Positions 7,586-16,596 of a DNA stretch of 64,000 nt are shown here, piece by piece; position 1 is the stretch's first letter; each line of letters opens with the position of its first letter. The notes beneath the pieces were generated by a model. It saw nothing but the letters and a program-made list of their open reading frames with translations, was not told the origin of the DNA and searched no databases. Made by a program: the position numbers and the translations under genes. The stretch is from JACRBE01 sp964429005 (GTDB lineage Bacteria > Chlamydiota > Chlamydiia > Chlamydiales > JACRBE01), in contig CAYSAJ010000001.1 of assembly GCA_964429005.1 (NCBI GenBank), forward strand, positions 1-64,000. The letters run 5' to 3'.

Positions 7586-8801
7586 TCCACCCTATCGACT
7601 CTAAAACAGATTGTTTATAGAGAGAATCTACAAAAATCCAGTTTCTTGTCAGTTGTTCTTGTTCCTTGAATGGTAGGAATGATAAATCAAAATCATGTTT
7701 TTCTCGAGAGTTAAAATCCCATCCCATCATTTGATCTGGAATGGATAGTTTTTCTTTTAATTCTTCAATCTGAGATAAATCAATAGAAGAGGGAAGTCTT
7801 ACAGCCTCGAATCGAGGCTGCTGCTTAACAAGCCTGAGCGCATCGAAGTGGCGAGGGTGATTTTCATCGTAGCTTGCTTTATAAACGTCTGCTAAAACCA
7901 CATGGTCATTGGCTTGAATATATTGATCTAGGGAATTTAAAAATCCATGTTCATCATAAAAAGACTTCATAAATCGTGAGATGTGAAAAGAATACGATTT
8001 GACGCTAGGATACTGGCAAAGCCTTTGGTGCATAAAATATCGAGCCAGAAGAAGAGCCTCACAAGATTCAATCCCCTCTTCTTTGACAACTAAATGAGGC
8101 TGCTTTGTAGAAAGGTCGATCTTAACATGGAGAGAATCGATGAGCTGCATAAAGTCTATATTACCATAAGGCAAGCCCGTCGCTTTTGCATCTCTTAGCA
8201 GATAATCAATCCTGTCAGCGCCGAAGAGATCCGCTGTAACAATCTCAGAAAGAACATGGTCTATGGGACTAAATACAATAGAAGAATCAATAAGTTTCAT
8301 CTTCTCTTTGCCTATAGCGTATTTTGCAATATCTAAAGCAACCTCTGAAAAAGTGAGTCCATATTTCGTTTGGATTTCATCTGAAAGTCGCTTCCAAATC
8401 GTCTGAAGCTCAGCAGAGAAAATGAGTTTCATTGTCCACCCTTCATGCCCAGCATCGCCTAAAAGAGTCGATTCTGCAGAGTGGGAAAATGGCAGATGTC
8501 CGAGGTCGTGACAAAGAGCGCTAAATCGAATGATTTTTCGGTAATATTCGATTTGTCCCGGGGTGAAGCAAAACATAGGAACTAAGGATGACTTCACTAA
8601 ATGATCAAAGATTTTTGTCGCGACAACCATAGTCCCTAGGCTGTGCTCAAACCTTGTATGAGTCGCTCCTGGGTAGACAAGATAAGCTGTTCCGAGTTGC
8701 AAGACCCCTTGCAGACGAATAAGAGGTCTTGATCTGATTAAGCTTTCTTCGAGGGCATCGAGATAAACAAACCCATGGAGAGAATCATAAATTTTTTTCA
8801 T
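7560..8801 (-). CDS. HD-domain phosphohydrolase (dGTPase/SAMHD1-like)
   Basis: The 413-residue protein carries an HD metal-dependent phosphohydrolase domain. His53 (TRFEHSLG), the His98-Asp99 pair in ALCHDLGHLPFSH and an Asp in LFGADRIDYLLRDA form the expected metal site. The opening IYDSLHGFVYL and IRLQGVLQLGTAYLVYPGAT are typical of the YdhJ/YwfO-type branch related to dGTP triphosphohydrolases and SAMHD1. A role in nucleotide-pool control is plausible, but the substrate is unproven. It lies 3 bases downstream of the GMP reductase-like gene and overlaps the NTT-like transporter by 26 bases, making a likely three-gene purine-linked unit. Confidence 0.88.
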   Translation of the reverse strand: MKKIYDSLHGFVYLDALEESLIRSRPLIRLQGVLQLGTAYLVYPGATHTRFEHSLGTMVVATKIFDHLVKSSLVPMFCFTPGQIEYYRKIIRFSALCHDLGHLPFSHSAESTLLGDAGHEGWTMKLIFSAELQTIWKRLSDEIQTKYGLTFSEVALDIAKYAIGKEKMKLIDSSIVFSPIDHVLSEIVTADLFGADRIDYLLRDAKATGLPYGNIDFMQLIDSLHVKIDLSTKQPHLVVKEEGIESCEALLLARYFMHQRLCQYPSVKSYSFHISRFMKSFYDEHGFLNSLDQYIQANDHVVLADVYKASYDENHPRHFDALRLVKQQPRFEAVRLPSSIDLSQIEELKEKLSIPDQMMGWDFNSREKHDFDLSFLPFKEQEQLTRNWIFVDSLYKQSVLESIGWNEKADSSH

Positions 8802-8804
8802 TGA

Positions 8805-9815
8805 TTATGTTTGCCTTGGATAACTTTCTTGCAGATAAGCGAGAGTTACTTCAACAAATTCTGCTTTCCGCTGTAATTCCTTAATACTTCTTGAACCACC
8901 ATATGTCAACCCACTACGAATTCCACCTAGCAATTGACCGAGTAATTCTTTAACAGTTCCTGATACAGGTGCCCAAAAATCAATCCCTTCCGCTGCAGTT
9001 TTTTCTTTCAGCCCTCCGTAATAATCTGTCTGAAAATCATGGGAAGCCTGACCCCTATATTTCGCTTCAAGCCCCGATTTGGCTGTAGCGCTCGGTCTTT
9101 TTTGTGCAGCGCTTTCTTTGGTCAAAGCAAAGAGTTTTCCAATCATCACAGTAGAGGCGCCAGCTGCTAATGCTAATACGACATCACGACTTGTGCGGAT
9201 GCCTCCATCGGCAATAAGGGGCACTCTAAGCTTTTCTGCGATTTTAGCACATTCATAGACAGCGGTAAATTGAGGGACGCCAAATCCAGTAACGATCCTA
9301 GTCGTACAAGCAGCGCCGGGGCCGATCCCTACCTTAACAGCATCTGCTCCAGCATTCACTAGATCATGATAAGCCATCGGGGTGCAAACATTCCCTGCGA
9401 TTACATCTGCTTTAGGGTGGGTTTTCTTAATATCGCGAATAAAATGGATCATTTTTTCAGAGTGCCCATGAGCTACATCAATGCATACTCCTCTTGCTCC
9501 TAAATCAAGAAGCTCCTGAGCTTCTTTTAGTTTTTGAATGCCACAAGAAATAAACATCTGATTGCCATACTTCATGACCCATTTTTTCTGTTCATCAAAC
9601 GGTTTGAATCGATGAAAAATAGGCACACTCCCCTCTTCGATCAGGATATCTGCAAGCTCATCGCCAATTACAGTATCCATATTAGCGGCTAGTATGGGGA
9701 TTTTGATTTGCAGGTCTCTAGTGAGCCATGTCGTCAAATCAGGCTCTGTTCTTGAAGGAACATTGTTAAATTGAGGAACCAAAGCTACATCATCATATGT
9801 ATAGGCTTTTTTCAT
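8805..9815 (-). CDS. guaC: GMP reductase-like enzyme of the IMPDH/GMPR family
   Basis: The family interconverts GMP and IMP or oxidises IMP to XMP through a covalent thioimidate. The catalytic Cys170-Thr171 lies in GIGPGAACTTRIVTGFG, and phosphate-binding glycines in VPLIADGGIRTSRD. At 336 residues it lacks the CBS pair of typical IMP dehydrogenases and is close to GMP reductase length (~345). The flap region YYGGLKEKTAAEG aligns better with the GMPR pattern YAGG...SEG than with the IMPDH Arg-Tyr dyad, so guaC is favoured over guaB. A CBS-less IMPDH is the alternative. AAAGGAG precedes the ATG. Downstream lie an HD hydrolase and a nucleotide-type transporter. Confidence 0.85.
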   Translation of the reverse strand: MKKAYTYDDVALVPQFNNVPSRTEPDLTTWLTRDLQIKIPILAANMDTVIGDELADILIEEGSVPIFHRFKPFDEQKKWVMKYGNQMFISCGIQKLKEAQELLDLGARGVCIDVAHGHSEKMIHFIRDIKKTHPKADVIAGNVCTPMAYHDLVNAGADAVKVGIGPGAACTTRIVTGFGVPQFTAVYECAKIAEKLRVPLIADGGIRTSRDVVLALAAGASTVMIGKLFALTKESAAQKRPSATAKSGLEAKYRGQASHDFQTDYYGGLKEKTAAEGIDFWAPVSGTVKELLGQLLGGIRSGLTYGGSRSIKELQRKAEFVEVTLAYLQESYPRQT

Positions 9816-9881
9816 AATTGAACTCCTTTAAAGAAGGGGGATGATGACATTTCTCGATTTATTTGAGTAGGAAGAAATCGC

Positions 9882-11240
9882 TCAAAGAGGCTCTCTCCGC
9901 CTGTTTTTCAAAATGACAAGAGTCTCTACATGCATCGTTTGAGGAAACATATCAAAAGGTTGGATCTTAAGAGTTTGATATCCCTTGCTCGAAAGATAGG
10001 CAAGGTCTCTCGCAAGTGTTGCAGGGTCACAAGAAACATAAACAATTCCCTTAGGCTCTGAAGCAGCAATCCGGGCTAGTGTCTGCTCAGAGCAACCCTT
10101 GCGAGGTGGATTTAAGATGACCCAATCCATATTCGAAAAACGGGAAATGACTCGATCGATATCACCACAAGTAAATTCACAATTGGTGATTTGATTGAGT
10201 TTTGCATTTTTTTTAGCATTTTCAATCGCTTGAGGAACACACTCTACCCCAAAGACTTTCCCCGCTTTTTGAGAAAAGAAACTAGCTAAAGTACCCACGC
10301 CACAAAATGCATCTAAAACTCTATCACTTGATGTGACATCTGCCCATTGCAGGGCTGTTTTATAAAGATTTTCCGCTTGAAGCGGATTTACTTGGAAGAA
10401 GGATTCTAAAGAGAAGGCAAAGGTAAACTGCTCTATCTTTTCTTGAATTTCATTTTTTCCAAACAAAAGAGTAGATTGAGACGAAAGAACTCGATTCGTT
10501 TCTTCAGCATTTTGTAACTGAACAACCCCTTGTAGGCGAGGAAAAGCTTCCCTGAGTTTTTTTGAAAGTTCAAGCAAAGGAGCCGTGGGCCGTTTTGTGG
10601 TAACAAATCCAACAAGAGCTTGCTCTGTATGGATGGTAGAACGAATGAGGACATGTCTTAGCTCCCCTCTTTTTGTCACTTCATCATAAGGTTCAATTCC
10701 AGAAGCTGGAATCTCTTTTTGAAGCCAGCTAAATAATGATTCACCTACTGGCAGATGAAGCAAACAGTAGTCGATGGGGATGATCTCGTGTGAGGATTTT
10801 TTGTAGAGTCCAAGTTTATTTTGAGGAGAGACAGGAAACTGAATCTTATTACGATATCCAAAATTTTTTGGTGAAGGAACGCAGGGTAAAACAGGTATAT
10901 CTTCAATTTTGGCAATTCTTCTTATTGCTTGCTCAACGCGCCTTGTTTTCATTTCAAGTTGGAATTCATGAGAAAGATGTTGAATTTGACATCCCCCGCA
11001 CTCATTGTAAAAAGGACAAGGAGGGACCACACGCTGCGATGAGGTTTCAAGAATCTTGTGGAGAGACGCCTTTGCATAGCTTTTCTTTACCTCAACAACC
11101 TTTCCTACAACTCGCTCCCCTGGAATCGCTCTTTCAATAAATATTTTAAGACCTTCATAGGAACCTACCCCTTCTCCCTGGCTCCCAAGATCGTGGACTA
11201 AAAACTCTATGATGTCACCTTGTTTAAGGGGATAGGGCAT
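9882..11240 (-). CDS. rlmD: 23S rRNA uracil-5 methyltransferase, RlmD/RumA family
   Basis: It methylates C5 of a uridine in 23S rRNA using S-adenosylmethionine. Residues 7-60 form a TRAM RNA-binding domain. An Fe-S cluster is predicted from Cys75, Cys81 and Cys84 in CPFYNECGGCQIQ plus a Cys in IPIDYCLLH. The methyltransferase fold shows VLDAFCGVGTLASFF, VILNPPRKG and the catalytic Cys in YVSCDPATLARDL. At 452 residues it is of family length. RlmC- or RlmCD-type specificity cannot be excluded. It sits between guaC and the divergent glycosyltransferase. Confidence 0.9.
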   Translation of the reverse strand: MPYPLKQGDIIEFLVHDLGSQGEGVGSYEGLKIFIERAIPGERVVGKVVEVKKSYAKASLHKILETSSQRVVPPCPFYNECGGCQIQHLSHEFQLEMKTRRVEQAIRRIAKIEDIPVLPCVPSPKNFGYRNKIQFPVSPQNKLGLYKKSSHEIIPIDYCLLHLPVGESLFSWLQKEIPASGIEPYDEVTKRGELRHVLIRSTIHTEQALVGFVTTKRPTAPLLELSKKLREAFPRLQGVVQLQNAEETNRVLSSQSTLLFGKNEIQEKIEQFTFAFSLESFFQVNPLQAENLYKTALQWADVTSSDRVLDAFCGVGTLASFFSQKAGKVFGVECVPQAIENAKKNAKLNQITNCEFTCGDIDRVISRFSNMDWVILNPPRKGCSEQTLARIAASEPKGIVYVSCDPATLARDLAYLSSKGYQTLKIQPFDMFPQTMHVETLVILKNRRREPL

Positions 11241-11325
11241 AAAAAAGCTTTTCCTTTAGAAACTTGTATAAGATTCACATATTGTAGTATGTTTTTCGGT
11301 ATATGAAAAGTAATTGTTATAGATC

Positions 11326-12075
11326 ATGCCATCTCCGATTTCAGCTGTTGTTTTAACTAAAAATAATGCCAAAACCATTAAAATTCTTCTCGACTCCCTA
11401 TCTGTTATAGATGAAGTGATCCTCGTTGATAATGGCTCTGAAGATGAAACTTTAGAGATAGCGAAAAACTATTCTAAAGTTAAAATTCTCAAAACTAGAT
11501 TTACAACATTTGGAGAGCTTAGAAATTTAGGAGCCGATCATGCAAAAAACGATTGGATTTTAGCGATCGACGCCGACGAATCCCTTCCTTTAGAGACGCA
11601 AGAATGTTTACGCTTAACCCCTCTTAGCCCAAAAAAAGTCTATACCTTCCCGTTTCATAATTTTTTTGAAGGAAAAAGAATTAAGGGATGTGGTTGGCAT
11701 CCAGACTATCACTGCAGACTCTATAGCAAAAAAACAGGGCGATTTTCTCTTGATAAAGTGCATGAAAAACTACTGGCTCCTGATTGCACGGAAGAAAAGC
11801 TTAAGTGCCCCATTTATCATGTCTCTTATCAATCAATCAGTGATTTTATCCATAAGATGCAAATTTACTCGGAGCTTTTTGCAGAGCAAAACAAAACGGG
11901 CAAAAAATCTTCTTTTTCAAAAGCTGTTGTACATGGCGCTTTTGCTTTTATCAAAAGTTATTTTATAAAAAAAGGATTCTTAGATGGGAAGGAAGGTTTT
12001 ATCATTTCTCTTTATCAATCTCAGACAGCCTACTACAAATACCTTAAACTCTATGAGAGGCAAAAGCAATTATGA
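11326..12075 (+). CDS. Family 2 glycosyltransferase (WaaE/KdtX-like)
   Basis: A 249-residue GT-A glycosyltransferase, probably acting on lipopolysaccharide or another surface glycan at the inner membrane. The N-terminal ISAVVLTKNNAKTI and EVILVDNGSEDET are the nucleotide-sugar motifs, and IDADES (81-86) supplies the metal-binding DxD-type site. The central HPDYHCRLYSKKTGRF and VHEKLL pattern is that of WaaE/KdtX-type beta-1,4-glucosyltransferases. It overlaps the following deacetylase gene by 4 bases (ATGA), a sign of coupled translation and a shared pathway. Confidence 0.88.
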   Translation: MPSPISAVVLTKNNAKTIKILLDSLSVIDEVILVDNGSEDETLEIAKNYSKVKILKTRFTTFGELRNLGADHAKNDWILAIDADESLPLETQECLRLTPLSPKKVYTFPFHNFFEGKRIKGCGWHPDYHCRLYSKKTGRFSLDKVHEKLLAPDCTEEKLKCPIYHVSYQSISDFIHKMQIYSELFAEQNKTGKKSSFSKAVVHGAFAFIKSYFIKKGFLDGKEGFIISLYQSQTAYYKYLKLYERQKQL

Positions 12076-12809
12076 TCCTTTGTCTTTTATACCATAGAAC
12101 TCTTGGGATAGCGCGCTCTGTCACACCTCTAGGCCTTCTTGAAGCTCAATTTTCTTATATCTCATCGCGCTATGAAACTGTTTTTCCTGGAGACAAACCT
12201 TCTTCTAAACTTCAAATTTGTTTAACTTTTGACGATGGCTATGTAGATTTTTATTTCTCAATTTTCCCCCTCCTCAAAAAATACAAACTAAAAGCTTTGC
12301 TAGCTCCTATTACTTCTTACATTCCTGACAAAGTAGAAAGAAATTTTTCAGAGCGCCTTTCGGCTTTGTCTAAGTTTGAATCCCCAATTAAAGGAGACTT
12401 TTCACAAGACTTATATTGCAGCTGGGATGAATTGAAGGAAATGCATGACTCTTCTCTTGTTAAGATCGCTTGCCACTCCCACACCCACCCCAAAAGGATT
12501 TCTTCAAACTCGTTTGATGCTGAAGTTGTTTATTCTAAAAGAATGATTGAAGACAAAATTGGTTGCAGGGTCGACTCTTTCATCTTTCCTTATGGAACTC
12601 TTGACTCTGACCTTTTTCCGGAATTTCAAAATCATTTCTCTTATTTGTTTAGAATTGGAGGGGCTTTGAATTGGCATTGGAATCAAAAAAACCACCTTTA
12701 TTATCGCATTTCGTGTGACGAAATTTCGAACCACCTAGCACCCTTTCAAGCTAGTTCCCTATTAAAGTACAGCGCCAAACGGTGCTTCTCATCCATCATT
12801 TGCCGTTGA
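12072..12809 (+). CDS. Polysaccharide deacetylase (NodB-like)
   Basis: A carbohydrate esterase 4-type enzyme that removes acetyl groups from sugars. The metal/catalytic motif TFDDGY is at 52-57 and the second metal motif HSHTH at 135-139. The 245-residue protein consists of little more than the NodB barrel and has no clear signal peptide, so a cytosolic or membrane-associated role on a glycan precursor is likely. Translational coupling to the glycosyltransferase suggests the two modify the same lipid- or polysaccharide-linked sugar. Confidence 0.88.
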   Translation: MILCLLYHRTLGIARSVTPLGLLEAQFSYISSRYETVFPGDKPSSKLQICLTFDDGYVDFYFSIFPLLKKYKLKALLAPITSYIPDKVERNFSERLSALSKFESPIKGDFSQDLYCSWDELKEMHDSSLVKIACHSHTHPKRISSNSFDAEVVYSKRMIEDKIGCRVDSFIFPYGTLDSDLFPEFQNHFSYLFRIGGALNWHWNQKNHLYYRISCDEISNHLAPFQASSLLKYSAKRCFSSIICR

Positions 12810-12862
12810 CCACAATCAGTTTTTTATAAACACTGAAGAAAAGTAAGAAGATGAGAGGCTTT

Positions 12863-13045
12863 ATGAAAGTTAAACCTACAGATTTACATAATTCTAAAGA
12901 GAAGCTACACAGGCTCCCTAAAGAATTGCAAGAAGAGCACCGATCGCCTCAGGAAGAAGCTCATACGAAAGAAGTTGTCCATGACGATCATGGGGATGTC
13001 ATTATCGGCAATCGCCGTGACAACCCCCAAATCAAGAAAAATTAA
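12863..13045 (+). CDS. Small hydrophilic protein, 60 aa
   Basis: A short, very charged and soluble ORF (MKVKPTDLHNSKEKL... ending NPQIKKN), with His, Glu and Lys in excess and no cysteine or membrane span. ATG 12863 is preferred over ATG 12851 because GAGAGG (12853-12858) then acts as the ribosome-binding site. It overlaps the convergent fbaB gene by 4 bases. No family is recognised. It could be the tail gene of the glycosyltransferase/deacetylase unit. The frame is plausible but short, so confidence is moderate. Confidence 0.5.
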   Translation: MKVKPTDLHNSKEKLHRLPKELQEEHRSPQEEAHTKEVVHDDHGDVIIGNRRDNPQIKKN

Positions 13046-14097
13046 GCGAGCTTTATCTCATTGCAAAGATACACGTCTTGTATCGCATTCAAAAGAGCAA
13101 CACCATCTTTCATCGGCTTTTGAAAAGCTTTTCTTCCCGATATCAGCCCTATACCGCCAGCGCGCTTATTGATGACTGCAGTGGCCACAGCCTCTGCCAG
13201 ATCATTTTCCCCAGAAGCGCCTCCTGAGTTGATAAGCCCCATACGACCCATATAGCAATTCATAACCTGGTAACGAGTAAGATCAATTGGATGAGGAGAA
13301 GAAAGTGTGCTATACATCTTTTCGTGGCTCTTCCCAAACTTCAGGGCTGTATATCCACCATTACATTCAGGCAGTTTTTGCTTGATGATATCGGCTTCGA
13401 TTGTCACCCCAATGTGGTTGGCTTGTCCAGTCAAGTCAGCGGCAAGGTGATAATCTTGATCCTTTGTCTTGAATGCAGGATTGCGTAGATAACACCAGAG
13501 AATAGTTGCCATACCAAGCTCATGCGCATGATGGAAGGCGCTTGCCACTTCTATGATTTCTCTTTTGGAATCTTCTGATCCAAAATATATCGTAGCACCT
13601 ACCGCTTTACATCCCATTTCATAGGCCTGTCTCACACTTGCAAACATGATTTGCTCGTAGGAATTGGGATAAGTCAAAAATTCGTTATGGTTGAGCTTGA
13701 GCACAAAAGGGATTTTGTGAGCGTATTTACGTGCTACAGAACCGAGAACTCCCAAAGTAGATGCAACAGCATTACACCCTCCTTCAATAGCGAGTCTAAC
13801 AATATTTTCAGCATCAAAATAGTCGGGATTGGGTGCAAAAGAAGCTCCAGCGCTGTGTTCGATCCCCTGATCTACCGGAAGAATTGAAAGATATCCACTA
13901 CCGCTTAGACGTCCGTGGTGAAAAATACTATGGATGTTTTGAATAACGCGGATGTTTCTATCTGAAGGAAGATAAATTCGGTCGACCCAATCAGGCCCTG
14001 GGTGATGAAGTTTCTCTTTTGGCATTGTTTTGCAAACATGTTTTAAAAGACCGTCACCTTCTTTACCAAGTATTTTTTCAATTTGAGATAGAGACAT
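13042..14097 (-). CDS. fbaB: Class I fructose-bisphosphate aldolase, DhnA/FbaB type
   Basis: This glycolytic/gluconeogenic enzyme splits fructose-1,6-bisphosphate through a Schiff-base lysine. The 351-residue sequence matches the archaeal-type class I aldolase used by chlamydiae (DhnA). It shows ILPVDQGIEHS near residue 73, FVLKLNHNE, GCKAVGATIYFGS and the phosphate-binding NSGGASGENDLAEA and GGIGLISGRKAFQ near the C terminus. The catalytic lysine is probably in the TALKFGKSHE or FVLKLNH segment. Its ribosome-binding site is within an inverted repeat (see the 14103-14129 entry). It is downstream of rimO, 63 bases away. Confidence 0.93.
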   Translation of the reverse strand: MSLSQIEKILGKEGDGLLKHVCKTMPKEKLHHPGPDWVDRIYLPSDRNIRVIQNIHSIFHHGRLSGSGYLSILPVDQGIEHSAGASFAPNPDYFDAENIVRLAIEGGCNAVASTLGVLGSVARKYAHKIPFVLKLNHNEFLTYPNSYEQIMFASVRQAYEMGCKAVGATIYFGSEDSKREIIEVASAFHHAHELGMATILWCYLRNPAFKTKDQDYHLAADLTGQANHIGVTIEADIIKQKLPECNGGYTALKFGKSHEKMYSTLSSPHPIDLTRYQVMNCYMGRMGLINSGGASGENDLAEAVATAVINKRAGGIGLISGRKAFQKPMKDGVALLNAIQDVYLCNEIKLA

Positions 14098-14102
14098 AGA
14101 TC

Positions 14103-14129
14103 ACCCTTTGTGCATATAGTTCAAAGGGT
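14103..14129 (-). promoter_or_regulatory. Inverted repeat covering the fbaB ribosome-binding site
   Basis: On the minus strand ACCCTTTG and CAAAGGGT are perfect 8-base inverted arms around an 11-base loop. The downstream arm contains AAGGG, the fbaB Shine-Dalgarno sequence, 5 bases before the ATG. There is no T-run, so it is not an intrinsic terminator. It may be an RNA hairpin that masks the ribosome site, or a DNA operator. Confidence 0.45.
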
Positions 14130-14160
14130 CATCTTCTGAAAAAAAAGAATTTAACTCAAC

Positions 14161-15573
14161 CTATACAATGACAAACGGTGAAGTTTCTGGAAGAGCTCTT
14201 GGGGAAGATTTAATGACTTTCCCAATAAGATCATATTCCATAGCATCGGTGATCTCGACTTCATAGAGCTGTCCAAATTCCTTGACTTTACGACCGTCGT
14301 TAATAATAACGACTCCGTCGATTTCTGGACATTGACCATAGAATCTCCCTTTCATGAGGAAAGGTGAGTCTGGATGATATCCTTCAACAAGAACGGTATA
14401 AACTTTGCCGATGTGTTTTTGCTGGATTTGGTCGAGTTGATTCTTTTGCGCATTCACGATTTTTTCAAGCCGCTCTTGTTTAACCTCTTCAGGAATATGT
14501 CCATCTAAGTGATGGGAGAATGACTCTTTTTCTCGAGAGTATTTAAAGAAGCCTACATTATCCAATTTGTACTCTTGAATAAAATGCAAAAGCTCCTCGA
14601 ATTGTTCCTCAGTTTCCCCTGGGAAGCCAACCATAATAGAAGTTCTAATGATAATATCAGGCATCTCGGCTCGCAATTTGCTAAGGATACTGATGAGCTG
14701 AGCTTTGTTTGTTTTGCGATGCATATCCTTAAGAACATCATCGTTGATATGCTGAATGGGCATATCCAAATATCGACAAATTCTGTCATCATTCTTCATG
14801 ATTTCTATGATTTCATCATCGATTTCATCTGGGTAAAGATAGAGCAACCTAAGCCAAAATTGTTTATCTGTCTCAAGCATTTTTCTGAGAAGCTGAGCAA
14901 GTCCGTTTTTTTCTTTACGATCTTTTCCATAATCACCAAGATCTTGAGCGATCAAAATCACCTCATGGACTCCTTCGTTAAGAAGTGCATGAAATTCTTT
15001 AAGAATCTGCTCCTGAGACTTACTGCGAAGATTTCCTTTGATTGTAGGTATAATGCAAAAAGAACAACGCTTTCTACAACCCTCAGCGATTTTCAAATAG
15101 GCAAAACGACTGCTAGAAACAACAACACGTGGAACTTCACCTTGCTGAAGATAGCTTTTAGCTTCTCCAACAAGCTCAGGATCTTTTTCTTTAGATTGGA
15201 TAGCATCTAGGATCTTTTCCATATCTCCAGAACCAAGATAGGCATGAACACCCGGGAATCTTTCTTCGATGAGTTCACGATGTTTTTGAACCATACAACC
15301 CACAACAATCACTTTAGCTTTTTTCTTTTTTTGGTCAAAAACGGATTGAATAGTCGCGAGCCCTTCATTTCTAGAAGCCTCAAGAAAAGCGCATGTGTTG
15401 ATTACGCAGTAGTCCGCTTTTTCGACTTCGTTAATGATTTCAAAGCCAGCCCTGAGAACAAGACCTAGCATAACCTCGGTATCAACCAAGTTTCTAGAAC
15501 AACCTAAAGATATGAAATGAATTTTGTTTCCGCTCATGAAGAAAGCCACATTTTTTTTGAAAAATTCTACCAC
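14161..15573 (-). CDS. rimO: Ribosomal protein S12 methylthiotransferase RimO
   Basis: A radical-SAM enzyme that methylthiolates an aspartate of ribosomal protein S12. N-terminal MTTase cluster cysteines are Cys25 (SLGCSRN), Cys61 (NTCAFLE) and Cys93 (VGCMVQK). The radical-SAM cluster is Cys166, Cys170 and Cys173 in EGCRKRCSFC. A C-terminal TRAM domain follows. YLKIAEGCRKRCSFCIIP with KGNLRS favours RimO over MiaB. The GTG start at 15573 follows GGGAGG closely. ATG 15537 (MSGNKIHF) is an alternative start without a clear ribosome site. Confidence 0.92.
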   Translation of the reverse strand: MVEFFKKNVAFFMSGNKIHFISLGCSRNLVDTEVMLGLVLRAGFEIINEVEKADYCVINTCAFLEASRNEGLATIQSVFDQKKKKAKVIVVGCMVQKHRELIEERFPGVHAYLGSGDMEKILDAIQSKEKDPELVGEAKSYLQQGEVPRVVVSSSRFAYLKIAEGCRKRCSFCIIPTIKGNLRSKSQEQILKEFHALLNEGVHEVILIAQDLGDYGKDRKEKNGLAQLLRKMLETDKQFWLRLLYLYPDEIDDEIIEIMKNDDRICRYLDMPIQHINDDVLKDMHRKTNKAQLISILSKLRAEMPDIIIRTSIMVGFPGETEEQFEELLHFIQEYKLDNVGFFKYSREKESFSHHLDGHIPEEVKQERLEKIVNAQKNQLDQIQQKHIGKVYTVLVEGYHPDSPFLMKGRFYGQCPEIDGVVIINDGRKVKEFGQLYEVEITDAMEYDLIGKVIKSSPRALPETSPFVIV

Positions 15574-15669
15574 GATCCTCCCTATTCAAAAAAGAACAAT
15601 TTTTCCTTTAGGTTATTCGAAGTGAGGTGATAATATTTTTTAAGACTTCTTTCTAATTGAAATAATTGG

Positions 15670-16593
15670 ATGCCAATAAAATTTATTCTTAAAAAACTAA
15701 CTTACTTAATTGCTTCTCTACTTGTTGTGGCCACCCTTACTTTTATTTTAATGAAGCTCATTCCAGGCGACCCGTTTCAACAAGAGCAAGCGATCCCTCA
15801 AGAGATCTTAAATAGCCTTTACCGTCATTACGGACTTGACGAACCTCTTATTATTCAATATTTTAAATATTTAAAAGGGCTTGTTACTTTTAATCTGGGA
15901 CCTTCATTTAAATATGAAGGAAGAACGGTGAATGAAATTATTATTGAAGGAGCTCCTGTTTCATTTGCTTTAGGAGGAACCTCTCTAGTTTTTTCCACCC
16001 TTTTCGGGATTAGCTTTGGGATAGCCTCCTCTATTTATAGAGGAAAATGGCAAGACAAACTTCTTATGTTTATTGCCGTCATCGGAATGAGCGTCCCAAG
16101 TTTTATTATGGCCTCTTTATTACAATATTTTTTTAGCATCAAAATCCATCTTTTTCCAATTGCAAGATGGGGAGAGTTAAAGCACATGGTTCTTCCCACA
16201 TTAGCTTTAAGCGCTCTACCCACAGCTTATATCGCCCGACTGACCCGAACGAACGTAATAGAAACCTTAAAGCAAGATTACATCCTTACCGCAAAAGCGA
16301 AAGGGCTAAAAAAACATGAGATCATCTTTCGCCATGTCCTTAAAAACAGCCTTTTTCCTGTAGTGAGTTATCTAGGCCCACTAGCAGCCAGCGTGTTGAC
16401 TGGAAGTTTTATTATTGAAAAAATGTTTGGAATCCCAGGACTTGGCAGGTGGTTTGTTATGAGCATCACCAATAGAGACTACACGGTGATCATGGGGGTT
16501 ACGATGTTTTACAGTTTAATACTAATGCTAGCTGTAACATTCGTGGATATTGTATACTATTTCATAGATCCTCGATTAAGAAAGAAAAATTAG
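15670..16593 (+). CDS. oppB: Oligopeptide/dipeptide ABC transporter permease OppB
   Basis: First membrane subunit of a peptide ABC importer. The 307-residue protein has an N-terminal span (residues 9-28), the GDPFQQEQAIPQ loop after it and five further spans, as in OppB/DppB. The coupling EAA loop is visible in VIETLKQDYILTAKAKGLKK. It begins a four-gene operon with oppC, oppD and oppF, joined by a 3-base gap and then two 4-base overlaps. No substrate-binding oppA gene lies next to it, so the binding protein must be encoded elsewhere or be absent. Confidence 0.93.
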   Translation: MPIKFILKKLTYLIASLLVVATLTFILMKLIPGDPFQQEQAIPQEILNSLYRHYGLDEPLIIQYFKYLKGLVTFNLGPSFKYEGRTVNEIIIEGAPVSFALGGTSLVFSTLFGISFGIASSIYRGKWQDKLLMFIAVIGMSVPSFIMASLLQYFFSIKIHLFPIARWGELKHMVLPTLALSALPTAYIARLTRTNVIETLKQDYILTAKAKGLKKHEIIFRHVLKNSLFPVVSYLGPLAASVLTGSFIIEKMFGIPGLGRWFVMSITNRDYTVIMGVTMFYSLILMLAVTFVDIVYYFIDPRLRKKN

Positions 16594-16596
16594 GAC

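Noticed and set aside
14575..15210. 211-codon plus-strand ORF over rimO
   Set aside because: It is entirely antisense to rimO, a clear radical-SAM gene. The long open frame comes from codon composition of the real gene.
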